Of a stretch of DNA of 64,000 nucleotides, positions 26,908 through 38,900 are shown piece after piece (position 1 is the first letter of the stretch; every line of letters starts with the position of its first letter). This DNA is from Patella vulgata. Taxonomy: Eukaryota > Mollusca > Gastropoda > Patellidae. Position numbers and translations under genes: made by a program. The notes beneath the pieces are model-generated. The model was not told where the DNA came from, made no database searches, and worked only from the letters and a program-made list of their open reading frames with translations. The stretch covers positions 17,596,591-17,660,590 of the forward strand of contig NC_065879.2 of assembly GCF_932274485.2 (NCBI RefSeq), read 5' to 3'.

Positions 26908-29900
26908 AATGTCCACTCAACACAAATATATCATTTCAGGACTTGTCTTAACAATTCACTTTTGCTTGGGTTTTTAGCAGAGAGCATGGAGAAAACCCAC
27001 AAGGTTGGACAGGCACCCCCAAACCTTGTCATGTACAAGCAGGGAATTAAAACCACGTCACTTGACTCAACAACAGACCTTATAAACTAAACCACATTAG
27101 ACCATTCATCACATATATAAGTTTATCTTACTAGAGATGTGAGGGAATGAAAAGGGGTTTAGCATCTTACTAGAGATGTGAGGGAATGAAAAGGGGTTTA
27201 GCGTCTTACTATAGATGTTAGGAAATAAAAAGGGGTTTAATGTCTTACTATAGATGTAAGGAAATGAAAAGGGGTTTAGTGTCTTACTATAGACATGATG
27301 AAATGAAATGGGGTTTAGCGTCTTACTATAGATGTGAGGAAATGAAAAGGGTCATAATGTCTTACTATGACTTGTAACACATAGACAAGCCCCCCTACAT
27401 TTTCTAGGGGTAGGCCCGAAGACAGGCTGCCTATGCCATCTGAAGCATGGGATAAAATCCATGTCTTGCACAGATAGGAGACCTTATGATCTACAGTGCA
27501 TGCATAAGATCACACGACCACCCAAACTCCCAATATTTTCTAGAGTCCCCAAAGGCAGTTTTTCTAAGTGTGGGTTACTGGTGTTGGCTGAGCAAGTTCA
27601 AAGAGATTTTCCACTGTGGTTCCCCTTGTCAATGATGCAGGACACAGGGCTTGGCAAGGGATAATGTATAGTCATCGGTGTGCATGTAAAAGAACCCTTG
27701 GGAGATAGAATTTGATATAAGAGTAGACCATATTGACGTGCCTAGCCAAATTTCCCCTCATAGCACACCGTATGGCATATGCCAGCCTTCATTACCCGAG
27801 TGGGAGTAGTACAGTAGGACGCTAAACCCTATTTTAGTTCATTACATCTTAGAACACATGACTTGCACAGATCACATTCACATGAATTCCCCCCTCCCCC
27901 ACCACACATGCTGATTTTCTAGAGGTAGTGTTGAATAGAAGCCAAAGATCCCATAACTTGAAGAGATCACACCACTACCCAAACCCCTTCGTCGTACCCC
28001 TACACACCCAAAATTTAAGAAGGAAGTGCCATAACCACTCAAAGACCACTTCGCAGATCCTGCATGCATTGATCACACCACCTTTCCTCCTCCCCACCTC
28101 AGAAGGTGCCTAAGCCCCTCGAAGGCCTCCTCACAGATCCCTTCACAGACCCTGCATGCATTATTACAACACCTACTCCCATCACAGAAGGTGTCTAAGC
28201 TGCCCAAAGATCTCTTCACACATCTTCTCACAAACCCTGCATGTATTGATCACACCACTCTTCCTACTCCCCACCACGGGAGATGCCTAAGCCACCCGAA
28301 GACCCCTCACAGACCCTCTCACAGACCTTGCATGCATTATCACACCAACCTTCCTCCTCCCATCACAGAAGGTGTCTAACCTGCCCAAAGATCCCTTCAG
28401 AGATCCCCTCACAAACCCTGCATGTATTGATCACACCAACCTTCCTACTCCCCACCACAGGAGGTGCCTAAGCCACTCTAAGACCACTTCACAGACCCTG
28501 CATGCATTGATCACAACACCCTTCCTACTCCCCACCACAATAGGTACCTAGCCACACAAAGACCCTCAAAGACCTCTCACAGACCCTGCATGCATTGATC
28601 ACACCACCCTTCCTACTCCCCACCACAAGAGGTGCCTAAGCCACACAAAGACCCCTGAAAGACCTCTCACAGACCCTGCATACTACTGTTAAAGTTAATA
28701 ACACAATCAATAAACTGAAATAAACAGCCTGTTACTTGATAATATAATATAACATTTTATTCCTGAACCTAACACAAGTCTAACTTCTATAACCATATTA
28801 GGAGTTGATAAAACCCAGTGCGACATGACGAATATTGGATATTTACCACGTATCAATGTCTTCGGTTACACTCACGAAAAAACTTCAACCATTGTAAACG
28901 CGAAAATTAAACGTAAAGATTATTGACTCGATTCGCTCTATACATGTGGTGAGATTCAACAAGCCTATTATACGATTTCATTACGCGATTATATTGTGTG
29001 GGATTTAATTAAGTTTTGAGTGCGGTGACAGATCGTTAGTTTTATCAAGCCAAGTGAAGAATCAACATAACCTATGGCTTTGATAAGTTCTTAAAAGGGT
29101 TGTACGACTTTAGCAAGTAATATTATATGAGTTTATTAAGTTTTAAAGTGCAAGTTATTTAGCTTTAATAAGTTTTAAAGGATTAAGTTATTTGGCTTTT
29201 TATAAGTTTTATGGTTACATTGTAGATTCTAATAAGTTTTTACACTCTTAAAAAACAATTTCATTGGCAAAATTCTAAATTTCATTGGGGAAATTCTAAA
29301 TTTCAATAGGGAAATTGTAAATGTCATTAGGGAAACGCTAAATTTCATGGGTGGGGGGGGGACTCTATATTTGATAGTCTGTTATCTATGCAACGCATGA
29401 GATCAATCCCAAGCATGTACAAGATAAGTAGTAAGTCATCTGTTCAACCTCATCTGTTTTCTCACAGTAGTTTGGTTTCCTCAAACCTCTAGTAGGACAT
29501 TAAACTCCATTTCATTTCCTCACATCTATAGTAAGACATTAAACCTCATTTCATTTCATCACATCTATAGTAAGACATTGAACCCCTTTTCATTTCCTCA
29601 CATCTCTAGTAAGACGCTAAACCCCATTTCATTCCCTCACAATAATAGTAAGACACTAAACCTCATTTCATTTCCTCACATCTCTAGTAAGACGCTAAAC
29701 CCCATTTCATTCCCTCACAATAGTAGTAAGACGCTAAACCTCATTTCATTTCCTCACATCTCTAGTAAGACGCTAAACCCCATTTCATTCCCTCACAATA
29801 GTAGTAAGACGCTAAACCCCATTTCATTCCCTCACAATAATAGTAAGATGCTAAACCCCATTTCATTTCCTCACATCTATAGTAAGACATTAAACCCCAT

Positions 29901-32900
29901 TTCATTTCATCACATCCATAGCAAAACATAAAACTTCATTTCATTTCCAGCATAGAAATGGAAACATATATGTGTTAGTCTTTTTATCAAGAAAATAAAC
30001 AACGTTTAGCCATCATGAACTTTTCTTATCATGGGTGTTTCACTTTCAGTATCTAAACGAAGGCAGGTAATCATTCAGGTATATTATTGACATGAACTTA
30101 AAAATACTGAGCAGGTGTACCTATGATTCACTACGTTTTTAAGGTAATCATAAATTTTAGCCTACCAGTATTCAGACTCTAATATACTAAAAACAAATTA
30201 TCAAGACATATTTTTGTTGTAAGCTATTAATACCTAGGGTATTCGAGCGTATTTTTTCGTCTTATCGTTCACAGCGACGACAATCCTGATCGGCAAACGA
30301 TTCTCCCGACCGATCACCCAAATCTAACATGTTAGATATTCTTGGCCGAATATTTTAAGCCAATTCGCCGGTATATCCACTTGTCTGCCCATGACCAGCA
30401 TATATTGTCGAGCAACCATTTTCATAAGCCAATCAGAGACATCATTGATATTACATGATCTCAAAATGACTGAAGCGTGCAGTTTGACGAAAGAAGAAGA
30501 ATTGGTGATTCTTTGGTCAGAAAGGCCTTGTCTCTTTAACGTCACGATTCAAGTGTTTAGGGAGCAAATGATTAGCAGCTATCACAGCAATCTCAAATTT
30601 TGTACAAGTCCAAGATTGATGTAATTTACTTGCAGAGTGACGTATGCTCTCAGGATGATCGCTATGTGTGCCTGTTCGTGATCGGCCATAAAAAATCCCT
30701 CATCTGTCCATAATTCAAAATCGAAACCCCGCCATTTGACTCAATGACAGGCCTAATGATACAACGTGTGCGTGCTAACCATTCGGCCATCCACCCCCCC
30801 TGATGTTATTATAGGAACCCATCCAATAATTAAGACACAATTAAAATCACTACACCAGTCGTGTAGGCTATGGTTTTGGGTGCATATTGTACTGAACAAA
30901 GAAAAACATATCCTACAAGACATTGCAGAAGTAGTAAGTCATGGCTGATTCACACATGACAAAATAATAATAACAAGCCAACAGTGAGGCTGATGTCCCC
31001 CGCCAAAATCCCCAAATAAATAAATAACATAATAATTAATCGCACATCTATTTTTTCAAAAGTATCAACCAATCAAACTGATTATAAACTATACACTAAG
31101 TTTCATCACTCTCTATCAGATAGAATCAAAGTTATCTTGCGCCAAAGCATCGACCAAGGAAATTGCTTATCTCTGCTTAGCTTTAGCTCAATATGTTAAT
31201 CATTGAACTAAGTCAAGACGAACATCTACATCAAGTTTAAACATTCTACCTCAATTAGAAGAAGAGTTGTTATGTTCCAAAGTCTTGACCAATCAAAATG
31301 CTTATTGCTCCTAAAGCAGAAAATTCTCATCATTGAACTTAGTCAAGGTATTGATGTAATGAAACTATACAACAAGTTTCATCACTCTCACTTAATTAGA
31401 ACTAAAGTTATCGTGTCCCAAAGCATCAACCAATCAAATTGCTTATCTATGCTTACCCTAAGCAGAAATTTCTCATCTTCACACTCCATCAAGGCATTGG
31501 CCTAATAAACACCTACACCAAGTTTGAACATTCTAGCTCAATTAGAAGGAGAGTTATTGTGTTCCAAAGTCTCGATCAATCAAATTGCTTATCGCTCTGC
31601 TTACTCTGAGCAGAAAAAGCTCATTATCGAACTTAGTCAAGGTATTGATGTAATTAAACTATACACCATGTTTCATCACTCTCGCGTAATTAGAACTAAA
31701 GTTATCGTGTCCCAAAGCATCAACCAATCAAATTGCTTATCTCTGCTTACCCTAAGCCGAAAATGCTCATCTTCGAACTCCATCAAGGCATTGACTTAAT
31801 AAACACATACACCAAGTTTGAACATTCTAGGTCAATTAGAAGGAGAGTTATTGTGTCCCAAAAAGTGTGACAGACAGAAAGACGGACGGACAGACGGACA
31901 GACAGACAGACGGACGAACCCATTTTAATAGTTCCCTGCTTTCTTCAAAAGGCAGGGGACAAAAAAAATTAAATGTAAATCACTTACATTCATATTACAT
32001 TAACATGTGCTTTTTCGAGCCATTTTCGTCTATTTTAAGGTTTAAAAGAATAGAGCAATATGCCCTGTAAGAGGAATTCAAATTTAAATTGTGAACATTT
32101 TTATAGTGTAGAGATAATCAATCTGTAACATAATGGTCATGGTGTAAATATACTGGATGACCAGATATAGGACTTCCTTTCCGAACACATCCTGGATTCA
32201 AATACAGTCCTGTCAGGTTTCTTATTTTCGGATACTATTAGAGTACTGATATTCAGAAGATAAGATATTCTCAAATTGTTGTAGTCTGTCATTATTCCAG
32301 TGAATTTAAATTTAAATTATGATTATTTCTATAATCACAGTATTAACCTATAATTCTATTATTATCTATATACACCCGACAACAGGATTATATTCATAAC
32401 CAATTGATATGGGACTTGTGTCTGAATACATCCTGGATTAAAATACTCTTGTTCAGATACAGTCTTGTCAAGTTCGCTGCTTGGGGAATATGCATATGAA
32501 TGCATTATTTTAGATTTTGATATAGAGCTGACAGTTCTCACTATAATAGTTTCAAAATAGATAATAAAACAGGAATATATTGGAAATTTCAATCAAATTA
32601 TTTTATTCGAAGTTTGAGTCTTGATTTTCATTGCTACAATGGTAATAAACAAAGTCTTGATTATCCATTTTTTAATTCAATTTTTAAATAATAAATAATA
32701 ATAATTTATATAAAATTTGAAGCCAAAATAAAGACCTGCAATAGTCACATTTAGCTCTTACGTAATACATCTTTAATTATTACACGACTAAACTCGATCA
32801 GTTCATAAACAGAGATCTGTTGACTTCTAACTTTATTATTTCATCAGACGTAACGCAATCCCACTGATCAATTCCAACACCTAGTTAGAAACTAGGTTCA

Positions 32901-35900
32901 ACTAGGCATTCATAGAACGTCCTTCATTTAAACACAAATAATTCTTGACGTATTCAAAGTTATAAAGTCTTCCGATTATCGAACAGTTTCTCGCAGAGTT
33001 TATCATAAATTTGAGTCGAAAAGGAAAATGTTTACGCAATTTATCAAAGTGGCAAACGGGTTATTGAGACGCCATCAAATGTTTATCGAGCATCAAAATT
33101 CAATTTATTACGGATCTCCTTCAATTATGGCTGCATTTACTGAACTAGTGATCAACGTGCAGACAATTAGCGATAGTTGTAACGATGATGACTGGGTAAA
33201 CTGTTGTATCAATACGGCTTGATGGTCAACAAACACTTGACGACTCGTTATAAATTATTATATCAACGTCTACGCTTGATGAGAAACCAGTCAGCTTCAC
33301 TTGACTAGTTACACAAACAGGTTTTTATATCAACAAAATAAGGTGTAGTTTAGCGTTTTTATAAAGATAATGAATGTCACATTAAATCTGTTTTATATCG
33401 ATTTTCATTTCCTTTAATAACCACTTTGAGGTTCAGTTCACAAAAAATTTAATTCCAACGAAATGACAAATAATTAAGGAAAGAACGAACAATAAAAGAG
33501 AAAGGTTTTGTTTGCATGTAGAGTCTTTTAGCAGTGGGAGGAAACTAGTGGACTCGTAGAAAATCTACATGGTTAGGCAGGTGAACCTACTCCATGCTTG
33601 ACTCCATGACAGACCTTATGATCTTAAATGCATATGCTAGTCCTTTCAGCCACCAACTGCCCACATGAAATAAGGTTTAATGTCTTCCTGTTCAGCACAC
33701 GAACCAGGCAGAGGTAGACTGGCATAAGCCATGCTGAGAAATTTTGCCCAGGCAGCAATGAAATTACTGTATTGTGTTCTTTCTTTCTCAGCCAATAGGC
33801 CCTGGAGTTCATGGTTAGTTAAAGGACAAAGTTGGCGTCAGTTGAGAATTGAAAAAAAAAAAAACAATTCACAGACTTTTTGTATTTTTCTCACATTCTC
33901 TTATCGTGTGATAGCCAATTCTTTTATGTATAGTTTGTTTTGAACAGATATCCCCTAACGGTCTCACATTACAACTTTTTGACATCAAAGGAATAATAAG
34001 TGAGCTGAAAAATGGACTGTGTATCTGTTATCGCTTTCAACTCCTGTTTTTCTTTTTTTTTGTCACTTCCTGATTCTTCACATCTTTGTTCCCGCTCAAA
34101 GAGAGTGAAGATTAAAATTATAGATAAGATAGGATGAAATATTTATTGCATCAAAATGTCCATTAAGGACAGCATGCATACATATACACTTAGATATAGT
34201 CATATACATTTAATAATACATACTACATATAGACAACACATACATGTACACACAAGTAATACATTCATACAAACAGTATAGTACATTTATATCTACTTGT
34301 ATAGGGTTTCAGTTACATGTACGTAGTTGCCACCAAATTTGATTTAGATCAAAAGCCAAAAACAAATATAAAGCCACTGCCTTGGCAATCGATTTTGGTT
34401 GGTTAAAGAGATCAATAAAATTGTAGAAAATCTCAGTATTTAAGCAGCGTTTACACGATACAATCAATCCATACAACCGTCGCATCCGACCAACTGATCA
34501 GACAAATGGTCGGATGGACGGCTTATTGCATGGATAGGATCAGTTCTATTCTCATCCGACCAACTCATGCAATAGCCAATCAAAGTGCGTTATATTAGAC
34601 AACGTCATATGCCGTATGATGTTATATCTGACTTGGCAACCAGAATTCCTGATTAAAGATGTCTTATTCTATCGCTTCGAGGTCTTTGATCTCCTCTAAA
34701 ATGGATCTAAACCTATCCCGGACTGAATTTGAATATATAATAACTCTGTATGGGAAGCAAAGTCTTTGTGGAACCCGCGGCATCAAGACGGGGAAAAGAA
34801 GTGTCGTCTTACTGCCATTTTATTCAATTACTAAGAAGGAATAAATGTTGCCATACAACGAATAGAACCACTGTACGGTGTAAACAGTCGTCCAATATGT
34901 TGCATCCGACGGTTGTATGGATTGGTTGTATCGTGTAAACGTCGCTTTACTGAGAAGGCTGGGTATAAATGGGCTTTACGTATTTCTTTATACTTGCTAC
35001 AGTCTAGCAAAAAATGTTGCTTGTTTTCGATCGAGTTTAAGTAGCAAAATTTGCATAAACGCTGATCAGCGGGAATTTTTTGTGGATCGGCCCCTCTCTA
35101 TTTCTAAGTGATGCGTACTGAGTCTATAATTGTGGTCATAGCTTTCTTATGATCTCTAATTTTAACCAAATATAAATAGCCTGGAGAGTTCATAACAGTA
35201 GGTTTAGAAATGAAATCTGTATGTAATTTGCTAATTTGCTCTCTATTTCTAAGTGATGCATACTGAGTTTAAGTGTGGTCATATCTTTCTTATGATCTCT
35301 ACTTTTAACCAAATATAAATAGTCTGGAGAGTACGTAACAGTAGGTTTAGAAATGAAATATGTACGTATTTTGCTGTTATTCGAGTTAGAGGATATGTGG
35401 TAGAAGGAGTTAAATTTCTTTATATTCTCTTTATTTAGCAAATGTACATGATTTATTTCGAGTTTCGATATTAAATTATTGATTGCAACTGACCAAGACA
35501 ATTTTTAGAGGATATATTTATCTTCAATATAGGCTGCTGATAGAAGAGGAAATATTTGTTTCACCCTGGCATCGTTCAGCCTTTTATGATACATAAGCAT
35601 GCGAGTATAAGTGTTTAGCATTAGTGGGAAGATTCCTAGTTCCACAATACATGCAAGGTTGGTTGACTTAAGTGGTTGATTCAAAATGGATTTGCAATAA
35701 CATGTATATATAATATTAGCTGAAACCAACATTGTCCTTTAACCAGCATCTTACTCACTGAGCTAAATGTTATGAACCGACATATGGTGAAATCTGAGAG
35801 GGAAATTGTAACTTTTCACCTACCTATAGATGGCATGGGTCGTAATTAATAATCTACTCACCTACCTATAGATTGTTTGGGTCACAATTCATTATCTACT

Positions 35901-38900
35901 TGTAAATTTCCACCTACGTATAGATTGCGTGGGTCACAATTCATTATCTACTTGTAAATTTCCACCTACGTATAGATTGCGTGGGTCACAATTCATTATC
36001 TACTTGGAAATTTCCACCTATGTATAAGTTGCGTGGGTCACAATTCATTATCTACTTGTAAATTTCCACCTATGTATAGATTGCGTGGGTCACAATTCAT
36101 TATCTACTTGTAAATTTCCACCTACGTATAGATTGCGTGGGTCACAATTCATTATCTACTTGTAAATTTCCACCTACGTATAGATTGCGTGGGTCACAAT
36201 TCATTATCTACTTGTAAATTTCCACCTATGTATAGATAGCGTGGGTCACAATTCATTATCTACTTGTAAATTTCCACCTACGTATAGATTGCGTGGGTCA
36301 CAATTCATTATCTACTTGTAAATTTCAACTTACCTATAGATTGCGTGGGTCATAATTAATAATCTACTCTCATCAAACGATGTCCAATTTTTCTACAAAA
36401 ATAAAAAAATAATGTAATGTTTACCCCTTACTACTCAGCTCTTGAAAGAAAGCGAGGGTTGGATAGCCGAATGGTTAGCATGTGCGTGCTGTTTCGATTC
36501 CCTGGTTATATGTGACAAGGAGAAGGGTCGCCTGTCCAACCTTGTGGGTTTTCTCCGGATATCTCTGGTTTCCTCCCACTGCTAAAGACCCTAACGTGCC
36601 ATCGAATTATTGAAATAAAATTGAACCATGTGTTAGTCCGCAATGACCTAGTTTGTGTTGAGTGAACGTTAAACCCCATCTCACTCTCTCTCTCTCTCTC
36701 TCTCCTTAAAGAATATTAGAGAAAAGTTGAGGGAGATCTAAGGAAGAGTAGTGTTTGTGCACTGGGGATGTTTAGGGATATACCCTTAAACCCCGCCCGA
36801 GATTTATGAATACGAGTAGCTCTTCATATGATTGTACTTGAGCAATTAAGTACGATCTTAGGAGCCCTTGTTCCAGGTGGTTTTGGGGCATTTCAAGGGC
36901 TAAAGGATTTAAATCCAAACCCAATATTTTCTGTTCAGAGGCAGATCAAGGATCTGATCTGATGGGCAATAATAGGTCATGCCAGAAAATCACGATGAAC
37001 TTTCTCTGTAAACACAGGGTTTGAACATGGGACCTCTTGGTTAGTGATTCAAGGTCTTACGTATTAGGCTCCAGGGACATGTCAGATCAGCCTTCAAATG
37101 ATATAAATTTTAACATTGCCACCTGGGATTAGATTGATTGCCATGTCACTCTATACAATTCAGTTCAATTGGGACCATCTTATCAGGTTTATTAAAGTTT
37201 CTTACTTTCTTTTTCTTACGGATTTGAACTTTGACCCCATCTGTGGAGACTGTCAAGGTCACCTTCTTCTTTTTAATGGCCTTGGCTTTAAATTCATACT
37301 GAAAAAGAAACATCATCTGTTAATATATTTGAGAATTTGAAGCAGTAGTGTCATGAAAGGGAAAGGTGGAGAGGCATGGAAGGGGAGAGTGGGAGGAGAG
37401 TGGTGGAGGTGAGTGGTGGAGAAGGAGAAAGTTGGAGGAGAAATAAGAAAGGTAAAGGAAGAGAGAGGGAAGAGATAGGTAAAGGAATAGAAAGGAGGAG
37501 TTGAGAGGTGAAGGAGGGAGGTGAAAGAGGAGAGGGGTGGTGAAGAAGGGGGTAGTGAAGGAGGTGAAGTGAAGGGGATACATGTAGTGGGGGGAAAGAG
37601 TGGAAGGTGAGTGGTGGAGAAGAGGAATGGAGGTGAGTGGTGGAGAAGGACAGAGTGAGAGAAGAAGAGTTAAAGGAGGAGAGAGGTAAAGGAATAGAAA
37701 TGCAGAGGTGAGAGGAGAAGGTGGGGGTGAAAGAGGAGAGGGGTGGTGAAGGAGGAGAAGGGTGATGAAGGAGGTGAGGGGTGAAGATGGGAGTCTAGAG
37801 AGGAGAGGGGTGGTGAAGGAAATGAGAGGTGAAGAAGAAGGGAGGTTGAGGAGCTGAGAGGTGAAGGAGAGTGGTGGTGAAGAAGGAGAGGGGTGGTGAA
37901 GAGATGATAGGTGAAGAAGTAGAAGGGTGTTAAAGAAGGTGAGAGGTGAAGGAGAGAGGTGGAGAAGGAGGTGAAGGAGAAGTGGGATGGAGGAGGAGAA
38001 AGGTAATGAAAGCAAGAAGTGAAAGATAGGCAGTGGTGGAGGTGATAAAGGAGGGGAGTGGTAAACAAGGAGGAACTGGGTGATGGTGGGAGGAGGATAG
38101 TGATGAAGGAGAGAGGTGCAGAGGTAAAGAAAAGAAGTCATGAAGGAGTAGAGGTGTTGTGGAGGTGAATGATAAAGGAGGGGGAGAGGTAAACAAAGAA
38201 GAGCTGGGTGATGGAGTGATGAAGGAGAGAGGTGCAGAGTTAAAGATGCAGGAGGAATGGAGGAGGGAGGTGGAGGAAAAGAGGAGTAACGAAGGAGGAG
38301 ATGCGTGGTGGAGGTGACTGATGAAGGAGGGGAGAGGTAACAAAGGGAAAGGTGGAGGGGAGAGGAGATAAAAGATAGAGTAGAAGATAAATGAAGGTGA
38401 GAAGTGAAAAAGGAGAGAGTGGGTAGAAGATTAGAAGACAGAGATAAAGAAAAAGGATGAGGGTTGTATTATCTTATTGACATGCATATCAACATATTAA
38501 GTTGATAAAAGGTATCAATTTTAGGGCTCAGACAAAATGTTCCAGAATCCTAATACATGGCATCATCTAATTGAAGAACTCTTATTTTTACAAGTTTTAC
38601 TAGATATATCTTACATTAGCACATAACCTATATGTGATAAAAACCTTTTAAATTATTGTTCTCAAAAAGAAAAACCGAAACACATTAGAAAAGTAAGAAA
38701 AACAAGCTTAAGACATCTAATTGGCCAATTCAACAATCAGACAAGCTATTAGCTGATGGGCCGCAGGAACACAATTTAATTGTCGGTTTCATTTAAAGAA
38801 AAATATCGTAATTTGGTTTCAGGCTAGATGAAGGCAAATGAAATTATCCAGAGTTTTAAAACCAGAGAATTAGAGAAAGTGGTTACTTAATAATTTATAA

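Larger units (their letters stand above)
25639..36333 (-). other. NOS1AP: Large NOS1AP intron (10.7 kb)
   Basis: Lies inside the PTB-coding part. It contains SINE A and B pieces, several tandem arrays, two MADF-remnant MITEs and the exon-derived minisatellite next to its 5' splice site. 28690-29240 shows nothing I can name. Confidence 0.9.

Noticed and set aside
29578-29931. 117-codon repetitive plus-strand frame
   Set aside because: It is the 39-bp minisatellite (a multiple of three), not a gene.
33028-33222. 64-codon plus-strand frame
   Set aside because: Intron of the minus-strand gene; no homology seen and too short to support.
35816-36365. Evenly spaced repeats as a CRISPR-like array
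   Set aside because: No spacers; the unit is explained by the adjacent exon and donor.
37320-38343. Three overlapping minus-strand frames of 132-273 codons rich in Ser, Pro and Leu
   Set aside because: They come from the pyrimidine-only tract, which rarely makes stops in any frame. All frames look alike, and there is no homology.
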